A model generated the notes under the pieces. It was given only the letters and a program-made list of their open reading frames with translations. It did no database searches and was not told the origin of the DNA. Shown here piece after piece: positions 1 through 8,214 of a stretch of DNA of 34,280 nt. The stretch covers positions 1 through 34,280 of the forward strand of contig JAITIB010000040.1 in NCBI GenBank assembly GCA_031279675.1, in the 5' to 3' direction. Numbering within the stretch: position 1 is the first letter of the stretch; each line of letters starts with the position of its first letter. Source of the stretch: Puniceicoccales bacterium (GTDB lineage: Bacteria > Verrucomicrobiota > Verrucomicrobiia > Opitutales > UBA953). The position numbers and the translations under genes were made by a program.

Positions 1-118
1 CGGGGGAGTTCCCCCAGTCTTCGGGGGAGTTCCCCCAGTCTTCGGGGGAGTTCCCCCAGTCTTCGGGGGAGTTCCCCCAGTCTTCGGGGGAGTTCCCCCA
101 GTCTTCGGGGGAGTTCCC
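1..118. repeat. 21-bp palindromic tandem repeat, about 5.6 copies
   Basis: Five identical 21-bp units lie head to tail at 1-21, 22-42, 43-63, 64-84 and 85-105, and a sixth is cut short at about 118. Each unit contains the palindrome GGGGGAGTTCCCCC followed by the spacer AGTCTT. Each unit can therefore fold into a short GC hairpin, and CCCCC of one unit can also pair with GGGGG of the next across AGTCTTC. The array may extend beyond the left edge of the window. No reading frame through it looks coding. Its role is unknown; it sits directly upstream of two further hairpins. Confidence 0.95.
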
Positions 119-124
119 AGATTG

Positions 125-165
125 GCTCGGGGAACTACTCTTTTTATTAGAGTAGTTCCCCGAGC
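125..165. repeat. Perfect 17-bp inverted repeat (hairpin)
   Basis: The arms at 125-141 and 149-165 are perfect reverse complements and enclose the 7-base AT-rich loop TTTTATT. The arm contains GGGGAACT, which also occurs in the reverse complement of the preceding 21-bp repeat, so the two elements may share an origin. No run of T follows directly; a second hairpin with a T tract begins one base later. The structure could stabilise a transcript 3' end or be part of a composite terminator. Confidence 0.9.
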
Positions 166-196
166 GGTTCGAGGGAGACCCTCGAACCCTTTTTTT
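166..196 (+). terminator. Rho-independent terminator, plus strand
   Basis: The arms GGTTCGAGGG (166-175) and CCCTCGAACC (179-188) pair over 10 bp around the triloop AGA. C and seven T follow at 189-196. This is a textbook intrinsic terminator for a transcript entering from the left edge, presumably from a gene outside the window. Confidence 0.85.
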
Positions 197-197
197 A

Positions 198-533
198 AGC
201 CGCCAAAGAACGCGTTTAGCCCCCCAAAACATCCCCGCGTCTTCGGATTGGAATAATGCCCCCGTTAAACAAACGGCGATTTCCGAGCGAAGCGACAAGA
301 CCGGGCGCGAAGCGAACCGGAACAATCGCCTTCGCGAAAGCGGCGATCAATCGCCGCACTCCATAATTAGACGTTTCCCGGCAGCATTTCATTATGACAA
401 TGCCGTCAGCAGGCTGTCGGCGACTGAAGTCGCCGTTCCGCCTGCGGCGGGAGGGGCTCCGGTCATCCTGCCAACGATCAATCGCCGCGCTCCATAGTAA
501 GACGCCGGTTTAGGGCGGCCTGCGCGAAGTGTG
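198..533. other. Gene-free region with dispersed palindromic repeats
   Basis: I find no convincing coding frame here. A 29-bp sequence beginning GATCAATCGCCGC occurs twice in direct orientation, at 345-373 and 476-504, with three mismatches. Between the copies lie the palindrome CGGCGACT-GA-AGTCGCCG (418-435) and TTCCGCCTGCGGCGGGAGG (436-454). Both have close relatives near 17771-17859. The stretch 341-356 (CGGCGAT-CA-ATCGCCG) is another perfect palindrome. The block looks like a remnant or small copy of a REP/MITE-like repeat family rather than a gene. Confidence 0.7.
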
Positions 534-1640
534 TTACCAGGCGAAGGTTTCTTCCTTCTTGAGGCTTTTCGCGAAGGCGACCAGAAGTTGGACGCATTGC
601 TCGACCACGGCAAGGTCCACGATTTCGCCGGGCGTGTGCATGTAGCGCAGGGGCACGGACACGAGGCCGCAGGCGACGCCGCTGTTGGCCATCTGGATGG
701 CGCGCGCGTCGGTGCCCGTGGGGCGCGGCTCGGCTTGGAGTTGATAGGGGATTCCCAAGGTTTCCGCCACGGTCACGAGGCGGTCGAAGACGAGGGGGTT
801 GATGTTGGGGCCGCGGGCAATGACGGGGCCGCCGCTGAGTGTGGTGCGCCCGAATTTGCGGTTGTCGGCGTCGGGGTGGTCGGTGGCGTGTGTGACGTCC
901 ACGGTGATGGACAGCCCGGGCGCGAGCCCTTGGGCGGCAACCTGGGCGCCGCGCGTGCCGATTTCCTCCTGCGTCGTGGCGACGGAAACAACGCGGGCGG
1001 CGAGCTTGGCGGTGCGGGCGAGGCGCAGGAGGGCTTCCATGACGATGTAGCAGCCGGCCTTGTCGTCGAACGCGCGGGCGACGCCGAGGGTGCCGCGCAG
1101 GAGTTCGAAGCCGACGTCGTAAACGGCGGGGTCGCCGATGCGCACCACGGCTTCGGCGGCTTTGCGGTCGGGGGCGCCGATGTCGAGCCACATGTCGTGG
1201 CGCTGGGGCACTTTGCCCCGGTCTTCGGCGCTCATGAGGTGGACGGCGCGTTTTCCGGTCACGGCAAGCACGGGGCCGTTCTTCGTGAGGATGCGCACGC
1301 GGCGCCCGGACGGGATCACCAGGTCGTGCCCGCCGAGGAAGTCGAAGTAGAGGAAGCCTTTGTCGTCGATGTAGGAGATGATGAGCGCGATTTCATCAAT
1401 GTGCCCCGCAAACATCACCGTGGGGCCGCCCTTTGGGTTCACGGTCGCGATGCGGTTGCCGAGGGCGTCCTTGGCATACGTGGCGGCAACGGGCGAGACG
1501 TGCCTGTCCACCACGGCTTGCGCCGCGAACTCGTGCCCGGTGGGCGATTTTGCCTCAAGCAGCTCGAGGAGAAACGCGGGCGCTGCGCCGGCGCCGGATT
1601 GCACGGAGGGGGTTGCCACGGATGCGGTCTTTTTTGACAT
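534..1640 (-). CDS. M42 family metallopeptidase (FrvX/glutamyl aminopeptidase type)
   Basis: This 368-residue protein has the features of a di-metal M42 aminopeptidase, which trims N-terminal residues from peptides in the cytoplasm. Visible metal and catalytic positions are His80 and Asp82 in GHIDE, Asp192 in FDDKAG, the Glu225-Glu226 pair in TQEEIG, Asp248 in VDVTHATDH and His335 in YMHTPGE. Length and motif order match the family. I chose the ATG giving MSKKTASV because family similarity begins just after it; the open frame upstream runs antisense to the response regulator gene and is not coding. No signal peptide is visible. The gene is divergent from the two-component pair, with 99 bp between the starts. 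Substrate preference cannot be read from the sequence. Confidence 0.93.
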   Translation of the reverse strand: MSKKTASVATPSVQSGAGAAPAFLLELLEAKSPTGHEFAAQAVVDRHVSPVAATYAKDALGNRIATVNPKGGPTVMFAGHIDEIALIISYIDDKGFLYFDFLGGHDLVIPSGRRVRILTKNGPVLAVTGKRAVHLMSAEDRGKVPQRHDMWLDIGAPDRKAAEAVVRIGDPAVYDVGFELLRGTLGVARAFDDKAGCYIVMEALLRLARTAKLAARVVSVATTQEEIGTRGAQVAAQGLAPGLSITVDVTHATDHPDADNRKFGRTTLSGGPVIARGPNINPLVFDRLVTVAETLGIPYQLQAEPRPTGTDARAIQMANSGVACGLVSVPLRYMHTPGEIVDLAVVEQCVQLLVAFAKSLKKEETFAW

Positions 1641-1739
1641 GCGCGTGCTTCTGACAGCGGGGCGCGCCTGTGAAAAGAAAGAAAAAAGCTTTCCCGAAGT
1701 CCGCCCGCGCACACAATCGCCCGCGATCAGACTTTCACC

Positions 1740-2441
1740 ATGAGCCACTATCGCATCCTTGTCGTCGAGGACGACGCCGCCATCAGGCGCGGCATGGCCG
1801 ACACCCTCAAGTTCGTGGGCCATGACGTTCTCGAAGCCGCCACGGGCCCTGACGGACTCGCCGCCGCCCTTAACAACGAATACGACCTGCTCCTGCTCGA
1901 CATCGTCCTTCCCGGCGGCGTCTCGGGCCTCGACATCCTCGGGCAGCTCCAAAACGAGCGCCCCGGCACGCCCGTCATTCTCCTCACCGCAAAGGGGGCG
2001 GAGGCGGACCGCGTCGCCGGACTCAAGCTCGGCGCCGATGACTACGTCGTCAAACCCTTCAGCGTAAAGGAACTCGTCGCGCGCATCGAGGCCGTCCTGC
2101 GCCGCAGCCCCGGGCGGACGCTCGACCGGCGCCACGTCGCCATCCCCGGCGGCACCGCGGATTTTGAACGCCGCCTCGTCCAGTTTGACAAAGGCGGGGA
2201 AACGCCCCTCACCGAGCGCGAATACGAACTCTTCCGCTACCTCGCCACGCACCCCGGGCGCATCATCACCCGCGATGAAATCCTGCAGCGCATCTGGAAA
2301 CTCGACCCGCGCGCCGTCGAGACGCGCACCATCGACATGACCATCGCCCGCCTGCGCGACAAAATCCGCGACCGCAACTGCACCATCATCCAGACCATCC
2401 GCGGGCGCGGCTACCAGTTCACCGGCCCCCCCGCCCCTTAG
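1740..2441 (+). CDS. OmpR/PhoB-family response regulator
   Basis: This 233-residue DNA-binding response regulator has an N-terminal receiver domain (about 4-120) with the acidic pair Glu10-Asp11-Asp12, phosphoacceptor Asp54 in LLLLDIVLP, Thr83 in ILLTAKG and Lys105 in VVKPFS. A winged-helix effector domain (about 135-228) ends in RGRGYQF, typical of OmpR-type regulators. The kinase gene starts 15 bp downstream on the same strand, so the two very probably form a cognate operon. The regulated genes are not evident from this window. Confidence 0.96.
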   Translation: MSHYRILVVEDDAAIRRGMADTLKFVGHDVLEAATGPDGLAAALNNEYDLLLLDIVLPGGVSGLDILGQLQNERPGTPVILLTAKGAEADRVAGLKLGADDYVVKPFSVKELVARIEAVLRRSPGRTLDRRHVAIPGGTADFERRLVQFDKGGETPLTEREYELFRYLATHPGRIITRDEILQRIWKLDPRAVETRTIDMTIARLRDKIRDRNCTIIQTIRGRGYQFTGPPAP

Positions 2442-2456
2442 CCGCACCGCCCGCCC

Positions 2457-4181
2457 ATGACCCTCGGCACATGGACCCCCGGCAGCCGCACCCTGCGGCT
2501 CATCTTCGCCCTCTGCCTCATCCTCATCTTCTTCGCCCTCGGCTGGACAAGCGCCACCATGCTCCAGCTCGAAAAATCCGAGCACGCCACCCGCCAATAC
2601 TACAGCCACCAGGACGACATCCAGACCGCCCTCCACAACGCCGCCGCAACCCTCCACCGCATCCTGTCCGGCGCCGACAGCCAGCCCTACTTCTACTACA
2701 CCCCCGCCCATTACCCCTCCCGCCCCTACAACGACCAGCTCACCCCGCCCCTCCCCGGCGAACGCCTGCGCCCCTCCCCCTTTCTCGCCACCCCCAACCC
2801 CCTCGCCCGCCTCCACTTCACCGTCACCCCCCAAGGCATCATCTCCTCTCCCGAGGCGCCCCCGCCCGAATGGACACTCCCCGCCGCTTCCCCCAAGGCT
2901 GCCGACGCCCTCCGCCAGTTGCTTGAGAAACACCAAGGCATCGACTTTCACGCCGCTTACCTCCTCGCCGAACCATTGGGCACCACCGCCATTCACACCC
3001 CGTCACTCACCCCTGCCGACCCCGCCGCCCCCCTCCGCTTCACCGGCAACCTCACCCGCTTCCGCCCCACCTGGCTCGACAACGAACTCTACCTCCTGCG
3101 CCGCGCCAGCACCACGCACGGCGACATCCTCCAAGGCATCTGGCTCAACTGGGAGCACCTCCACGACACGCTCCAGGCCCACCTCGCCCCCCACCTGCCC
3201 AACGCCACGCTCCACCCCGCCACCGCGCATTCCGCCGACGGGCACATCCCCCTCCCTCCCTTCCCCCTCCACCTCATTCCCCCTCCACCGCCCCCCGTGT
3301 CCCCCACCCCCAACCCCCTCGTCCTCATCGCCGTATGGATGTTTGCCGCCCTCGCCATGGCCGGCTTGAGCGCCCTCTTCTTTGGCGCCGTCTCGCTCAG
3401 CGAACGCCGCGCCACCTTCGTCTCCGCCGTCACCCACGAACTGCGCACCCCCCTGACCACATTCCAACTCTACACCGAAATGCTCACCAGCCAAATGGTC
3501 CCCCCCGACGCCGTCCCGCACTACCACGCCACCCTTCACGCCGAGGCCACGCGACTCACCCACCTCGTCGAAAACGTCCTCGGCTTCGCCCGCCTCGAAC
3601 GGGGCCGCGCCCTGCGCCGCGACGAGATCCTCACCACAGGGCAACTCCTCGCCCGCACCACCCAGCGTCTCGAAAAACACCTCGCCGCGCACCACATCAC
3701 CTTCACCCACCAAGCCACCCCCGGCACCCTCCCCCTCGCCCTGCGCACCGACAGCACCGCCGTCGAACAAATCCTCTTCAACCTCGCCGACAACACCGCC
3801 AAATACGCCACCCCCGGCAACCCCAACCCCGCCGCCCGCCTGCACGTTTGCGCCGACGCCACCACGCTCCACTTCGAGTTCTCCGACAACGGCCCCGGCA
3901 TCCCCCTCTCCGCCCGCAAAAAACTCTTCAAACCCTTCAACCGCTCCGCCGAGGAAGCCGCCGGAAAAAAACCCGGGGTCGGCCTCGGCCTCGCCTTCTC
4001 CCGCCAGCTCGCCCGCCGCCTCGGCGGCGACCTCACCCACCGCCCCACCCCCACCGGCTGCACCCTCCGCCTTCACCTCCCCCGGCACACCCCCCGCATC
4101 ACAAACCCCGACGGCGCCGGCGCAGCAACCACCCCGCCACCTCATCCACCTCGGGATAACGAAAGCCCCGCCCCAAAATAA
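2457..4181 (+). CDS. Sensor histidine kinase, partner of the upstream regulator
   Basis: This 574-residue membrane histidine kinase has TM1 at about 12-36, an extracytoplasmic region of about 250 residues rich in Pro and His, and TM2 at about 288-312. The HisKA dimerisation helix follows with phosphoacceptor His327 in VTHELRTPL. The ATPase domain shows an N box (ILFNLADNTAKYA), a G1 box (FSDNGPGIP) and a G2 box (GVGLGLAFS). There is no obvious HAMP or PAS domain between TM2 and the H box. It would phosphorylate the regulator encoded 15 bp upstream. The last 83 bp overlap the 3' end of murJ on the other strand, and the tail after the ATPase domain is low-complexity Pro/Thr/His. I do not recognise the sensor domain, so the signal is unknown. 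Confidence 0.95.
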   Translation: MTLGTWTPGSRTLRLIFALCLILIFFALGWTSATMLQLEKSEHATRQYYSHQDDIQTALHNAAATLHRILSGADSQPYFYYTPAHYPSRPYNDQLTPPLPGERLRPSPFLATPNPLARLHFTVTPQGIISSPEAPPPEWTLPAASPKAADALRQLLEKHQGIDFHAAYLLAEPLGTTAIHTPSLTPADPAAPLRFTGNLTRFRPTWLDNELYLLRRASTTHGDILQGIWLNWEHLHDTLQAHLAPHLPNATLHPATAHSADGHIPLPPFPLHLIPPPPPPVSPTPNPLVLIAVWMFAALAMAGLSALFFGAVSLSERRATFVSAVTHELRTPLTTFQLYTEMLTSQMVPPDAVPHYHATLHAEATRLTHLVENVLGFARLERGRALRRDEILTTGQLLARTTQRLEKHLAAHHITFTHQATPGTLPLALRTDSTAVEQILFNLADNTAKYATPGNPNPAARLHVCADATTLHFEFSDNGPGIPLSARKKLFKPFNRSAEEAAGKKPGVGLGLAFSRQLARRLGGDLTHRPTPTGCTLRLHLPRHTPRITNPDGAGAATTPPPHPPRDNESPAPK

Positions 4182-5679
4182 GAAAATACACCCCCGCCGA
4201 CGCCACCACGACCCCCGCCAGCGCCACCGCCTCCACCACACCGCCGACCCGCCCCTCCACCACACCCCACGCCCCGTGCGCAAACACCCCCATCAACCCC
4301 GACGCCACCACGCACCGCGCCAGCGCCCCACCCAACGCCCCACCCCCGCCAACTCCCTCGCGCCGCGCCAGCACACGCCACAACACCGCGCACTGGAACA
4401 CCACTGAGACCCAGTTCGCCACCGCCAGCCCCGGCGCCCCCCAGCACCACGCCAGCACCGGCGACAACACCAGGTTCACCCCAAACACCCACACCGCCAC
4501 CCGCGCCTGCGAACGCACATCCCCCAGCGCATTCAACCCGCGCCCCACCAGCGCCAGCACCCCGTAAAACGGCGCCCCGGCGGCAAACACACGCAACACC
4601 GGCACCGTCGCCCGCGTCGCCTCCGCATCAAACTTCCCATGCTCGAACAACACCCGCACCACCGGCTCCCCCAGCACCATCAGCCCCACCGCCGCAGGAA
4701 TGTTGATCGCAAAAATCAACCGCATCCCGTGCGCAAACTCACTCCCCAGCTCCCCGCGCCGCCCCGCCGCCGCGTGAACCGCCATGGCCGGAAAAATCAC
4801 CGACGAGACCGCTATCGCAAAAACCCCTATCGGCAACTCCACCACACGGTTTGCCAAATAATAAACCGTCAACGACTGGTCGTCCAAATTCAACGCAAGG
4901 CACCGCGACACCAGAAAATTCACCTGCTGGACCCCCGCACCCGCCACCGCCGGCAAAAACAACCCGCGCAAGCGCACCCACGCCCCCGAGCCCTCCAACG
5001 AAAACCCCGGGCGCCACCCCTCGCGAGCCAGCGCCACCGCGGGCACCGCCAGCTGCAGCCCGCCACCCACCAGCGCCCCCGCGCACACCGCCACCGCCAG
5101 CGCCACCTCGTCCCGCGCCCCGCCCACCCACGCCCCGCCCACCGCGCCAATCATCGCCACGTTAAGCCACACCGCGCTCAAGGACGTCACCCCAAACCGC
5201 CCCAGCAAATTCAACGCCGCCGTGAACAATGCCGCCAGACACACCAACGGCATGTAAGGCAGGCACACCACCGTCAGCCCCGCCGCAATCCGGTGCCGAT
5301 CCGCCACCGCCCCGAACTCCCACGCCGACACCGCCCACATCACCCCCATTCCAACCACCGTCAACCCCGCCATCAACAAGCCCATGCGCGAGCGCACCAC
5401 GTTCAAAAAACGGAACGCCCTCCCGCGCCCCCCCTCCGCCAACTCCTCCGACATCACCGGCATCACCGCCGCCGTCAACGCCCCCTCTCCAAGCAGGCGC
5501 CGGAAAAGATTCGGCACCAGCAGCGCAAACAACACGCCCGACGCCACCGCCCCGCTCCCCAGCAAACCCACGATCAACTCATCACGCACCAACCCCAGCA
5601 CCCGCGACCCCAAGGTCCCCCCTGCGGTAAGAAACATGTTTTTATAATGAGAGCGCGGAGCCATTGTTGATGAAAACAT
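4099..5679 (-). CDS. murJ: MurJ lipid II flippase
   Basis: This polytopic inner-membrane protein of about 526 residues belongs to the MVF/MurJ family, which flips lipid II across the membrane for peptidoglycan synthesis. The N terminus shows the conserved stretch TLGSRVLGLVRDELI, followed by ALLVPNLFRRLLGEGALTAA, where MurJ proteins carry the conserved Pro-Asn-Xaa-Phe-Arg and Gly-Glu-Gly motifs. About 14 hydrophobic segments follow. ATG at 5679 is preceded directly by an in-frame GTG (5682); ATG at 5664 is a shorter alternative, and none has a good Shine-Dalgarno. The 3' end overlaps the histidine kinase gene by 83 bp, tail to tail. MurE, from the same pathway, is encoded at 27184. Confidence 0.93.
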   Translation of the reverse strand: MFSSTMAPRSHYKNMFLTAGGTLGSRVLGLVRDELIVGLLGSGAVASGVLFALLVPNLFRRLLGEGALTAAVMPVMSEELAEGGRGRAFRFLNVVRSRMGLLMAGLTVVGMGVMWAVSAWEFGAVADRHRIAAGLTVVCLPYMPLVCLAALFTAALNLLGRFGVTSLSAVWLNVAMIGAVGGAWVGGARDEVALAVAVCAGALVGGGLQLAVPAVALAREGWRPGFSLEGSGAWVRLRGLFLPAVAGAGVQQVNFLVSRCLALNLDDQSLTVYYLANRVVELPIGVFAIAVSSVIFPAMAVHAAAGRRGELGSEFAHGMRLIFAINIPAAVGLMVLGEPVVRVLFEHGKFDAEATRATVPVLRVFAAGAPFYGVLALVGRGLNALGDVRSQARVAVWVFGVNLVLSPVLAWCWGAPGLAVANWVSVVFQCAVLWRVLARREGVGGGGALGGALARCVVASGLMGVFAHGAWGVVEGRVGGVVEAVALAGVVVASAGVYFLILGRGFRYPEVDEVAGWLLRRRRRGL

Positions 5680-5748
5680 CACCCACTAAGCCCGCCCCCA
5701 CCCAAACGCCAGAGCGAAGCATTGCGCGGGCCGTGGGGACACGCCAAG

Positions 5749-5781
5749 AGGCGCACCCGGTTCAGGGCGCGCCTCCTTTTT
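5749..5781. terminator. Hairpin between murJ and the oxidoreductase gene
   Basis: The arms AGGCGCACCC (749-758 of the 5 kb block) and GGGCGCGCCT (5765-5774) pair over 10 bp with one G-T wobble and the loop GGTTCA. On the plus strand CC and five T follow, which looks like a terminator, although no plus-strand gene is known to end here. On the minus strand the same hairpin lies just after the oxidoreductase stop codon and could mark its 3' end. Confidence 0.45.
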
Positions 5782-5809
5782 AAATCCAAGCTGAATGGTG
5801 AAATCGTCC

Positions 5810-7069
5810 TTAGATGAGCGGCGTCGAACCGGGAATCGGGACCTCGACTTTTGGCGCCTTGCCGAATGCATACTCGGGGGGAGTCAGGTCGAGCTTGGAG
5901 GCATCGCTGAGCCACTTGTAATTGACCTCCTTGCCAGTGTAGGCGGAGACACGGCCCAAAATCGCAGTCATCGTGGACTCGGCGACAGCGCGCGCCTCGT
6001 TCAACGGCTTGCCGCTGCGGATGGCGTTGAGAAGGTCAACATGCTCCTGTTCGTATGCATTGCGCCCGCGCCCGCCGAAACGCCATTCGTCCTTGCCCTT
6101 GATCCTGATGCGCCCGCTGGGCAGCGCGGTGCCAAGGGTGCCGACGAGGTTTTCGTTAACACGGTGGTTGGTGTTGTTCGCCTGGCGGCAGAAGCTCTGC
6201 ACGCGCACGCCGTTGGCGTATTCAAACTCGACGGAGAAGTGGTCCCACGCGTCACCATACTTGGCGTCGGTGCGGCGCTGGCGTCCGCCCATGCCAAAGG
6301 CCTTGATCGGGGGACCGCCAAGGGCCCAGTTGATGATGTCGATGTTGTGAACGTGCTGCTCGACGATGTGGTCGCCGCTGAGCCATGTGAAGTAGAGCCA
6401 GTTGCGAATCTGGTATTCCATGTCCGTCCACTCGGGATTGCGCCCGCGGTGCCAGAGTTCGCCGCCAACCCAATAACATTGGGCGGCAACGATGTCACCG
6501 ATGGCGCCGTCCTTGACGCGCCGCATGGTCTCGATGTAGGAGCGTTCGTGGCGGCGCTGGGTGCCGGCGACGATGGAGAGTTTTTTCTGCGCGGCAAGCT
6601 CGCCCACGGCGATGACCTTGCGGACGCCGGCGGGATCGACGGCAACGGGCTTTTCGGCAAAAACGTGCAGCCCTTTCTCAATTGCCGCCTCAAGGTGCAG
6701 GGGACGGAAGCCGGGGGGAGCGGTGAGGATGACGATGTCCACGCCGGAGTTGATGACGTCCTTGTAGGCGTCAAAACCGCTGAAACTGCGTTCCTTGGGG
6801 ACGTTGAAAGTTTTGCGGGCCTTCTCGGTGACGTCGGGAAAGATATCACCCACGGACCAGATTTTGACATCCTTGCCTGCGCTGAGGATGTTTTTGGCGG
6901 CGCCGATGCCCCGCCCGCCGGTGCCGATGACGCCGACTTTCAGGGTGTCGTCAGCGCCCGCGGCAAACGCATTGACGGGCACGCTGGCGAGGATGGGGAG
7001 AGTGGCGACCGTGGCACAATTGCCAAGGAACGAGCGCCGTGACGGGTTGTTTGCTGTGTTGGTGGACAT
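5810..7069 (-). CDS. Tat-exported Gfo/Idh/MocA family oxidoreductase
   Basis: This 419-residue protein begins with a twin-arginine signal, SRRSFLG at about 10-16, followed by a hydrophobic stretch ending near AFAAGAD, so it is probably exported folded with its cofactor. A Rossmann motif (GVIGTGGRG, about 46-54) and the family EKP motif (HVFAEKPVAVDP) mark an NAD(P)-dependent dehydrogenase of the Gfo/Idh/MocA family. Such Tat-tagged members are common in Planctomycetes and Verrucomicrobia and are thought to act on sugars or inositols; the substrate here is unknown. I chose the ATG giving MSTNTANN, which puts the RR motif close to the N terminus. An upstream in-frame start would add a poorly supported extension. 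The gene is divergent from rsmE. Confidence 0.93.
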   Translation of the reverse strand: MSTNTANNPSRRSFLGNCATVATLPILASVPVNAFAAGADDTLKVGVIGTGGRGIGAAKNILSAGKDVKIWSVGDIFPDVTEKARKTFNVPKERSFSGFDAYKDVINSGVDIVILTAPPGFRPLHLEAAIEKGLHVFAEKPVAVDPAGVRKVIAVGELAAQKKLSIVAGTQRRHERSYIETMRRVKDGAIGDIVAAQCYWVGGELWHRGRNPEWTDMEYQIRNWLYFTWLSGDHIVEQHVHNIDIINWALGGPPIKAFGMGGRQRRTDAKYGDAWDHFSVEFEYANGVRVQSFCRQANNTNHRVNENLVGTLGTALPSGRIRIKGKDEWRFGGRGRNAYEQEHVDLLNAIRSGKPLNEARAVAESTMTAILGRVSAYTGKEVNYKWLSDASKLDLTPPEYAFGKAPKVEVPIPGSTPLI

Positions 7070-7250
7070 GTGTTTTTGAGTGAGTTGTTTGTTTTTGGTA
7101 TGGTTTCGTTTCCGTCCCGGCAATGGTTCTGCGGCGGGTGCGCAACCCGGGGACGGCGAGAACGGTGAGATTGTTTTTTTCGCGTTTTGTTCCCTTGAAA
7201 AAAATCATCGCCCGCGCGCGGGCATGGAAATAGACGCAACGGTTTTTCCC

Positions 7251-8006
7251 ATGTCCGGTCTTTGCGCCTATCATCCGTTTCCGGTGCCGTCGCGCGCGCA
7301 GGAAATCACCCTCTCGCCCAGCGAGAGCGCGCACCTTGCACGGTCGTTGCGGGCGCAGGCGGGGGAGAGTGTTCGCGCGTTTGACGGCAACGGGCGGAGC
7401 TGGTTCGGGAGCGTTGCGCGGGCGGACGCGGGCGCGCTCGTGATGCGTGTCGAGTCCGCCCGGCAGGTCGAGCCTCCACGCCCCGTGCTCGCCCTCGCGC
7501 AGGTGTTGCCCAAGGGCGGGCTGATGGACGACATTGTGCGCGCCGCCGTCGAGATTGGGGCCGGGGAGATCCATCCGCTTTTTTCCGGGCGTTGTGAAGT
7601 CAAGCTCGACGCCGCCCGGGCGGAGGCGCGGGTCGGGCGCTGGCAGGGGATCGCCATCGAGGCGTGCAAGCAGTCGGGCAATGCATTTCTGCCGAGCATT
7701 GCAACGCCGGTGGCGTTGAAAACCTTTCTGGGCGCATTGCCGCCCGCGGCGTTCCTCTTTGCGGGCAGCCTTGAGGCGGACGCCGTGGAGTTGGCACGCC
7801 TTCCGGCGGGCGAGGTGGCGTCGGGAAATCCCGGACGGCTCGTCCTGTTCATCGGTCCGGAAGGGGATTTTTCACCGGAGGAATATTCCCTCTTGCGCCG
7901 GCATGGCGTGCGCGGGGTGCGTCTCGGCAACCATGTTTTGCGCGTGCCGACGGCGGCACTCTACGGGCTCGCCGCACTCGATCAACTGCGCCAACGGATG
8001 GGTTGA
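7251..8006 (+). CDS. rsmE: RsmE, 16S rRNA (uracil1498-N3)-methyltransferase
   Basis: This 251-residue SPOUT-fold enzyme should methylate N3 of U1498 in 16S rRNA using S-adenosylmethionine. It has an N-terminal PUA-like domain (about 1-75) and a C-terminal knot domain with LAQVLPKGGLMDDIV, EACKQSGNAFLP and FIGPEGDFSPEE. The length fits the family when translation starts at ATG 7251; ATG 7224 would add nine residues. Two positions differ from the usual consensus: GPEGG reads GPEGD at 202-206, and the final Arg-Xaa-Glu-Thr-Ala knot motif reads RVPTA (231-235), with Pro in place of Glu. The overall match is still clear. Confidence 0.93.
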   Translation: MSGLCAYHPFPVPSRAQEITLSPSESAHLARSLRAQAGESVRAFDGNGRSWFGSVARADAGALVMRVESARQVEPPRPVLALAQVLPKGGLMDDIVRAAVEIGAGEIHPLFSGRCEVKLDAARAEARVGRWQGIAIEACKQSGNAFLPSIATPVALKTFLGALPPAAFLFAGSLEADAVELARLPAGEVASGNPGRLVLFIGPEGDFSPEEYSLLRRHGVRGVRLGNHVLRVPTAALYGLAALDQLRQRMG

Positions 8007-8214
8007 GGGGCGGACGCCCGTGGCGGCAGGATCGTTTGCCGGGTTTGGAGAAAATCCGTTCGCTGCCTTGTGCCGGACATCCTCCGTCGGCAACGCCACC
8101 GCTCCGGGTTGGTTTCGGAATATCGTTTCATTCCGGAACGCCTGCGGGACCTCCCGTAAAAATCGCGGAACAAAACCAGGCGGGACTGTCTCACCACGGC
8201 TTTCATTCACTACC

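Noticed and set aside
1..118. CRISPR array
   Set aside because: Units are only 21 bp, directly abut with no variable spacers, and no cas genes are present.
1641..2996. Minus-strand extension of the peptidase frame to 820 codons
   Set aside because: It runs antisense to the response regulator and kinase genes, is compositionally Gly/Val/Glu-biased from high GC, and has no family similarity before MSKKTASV.
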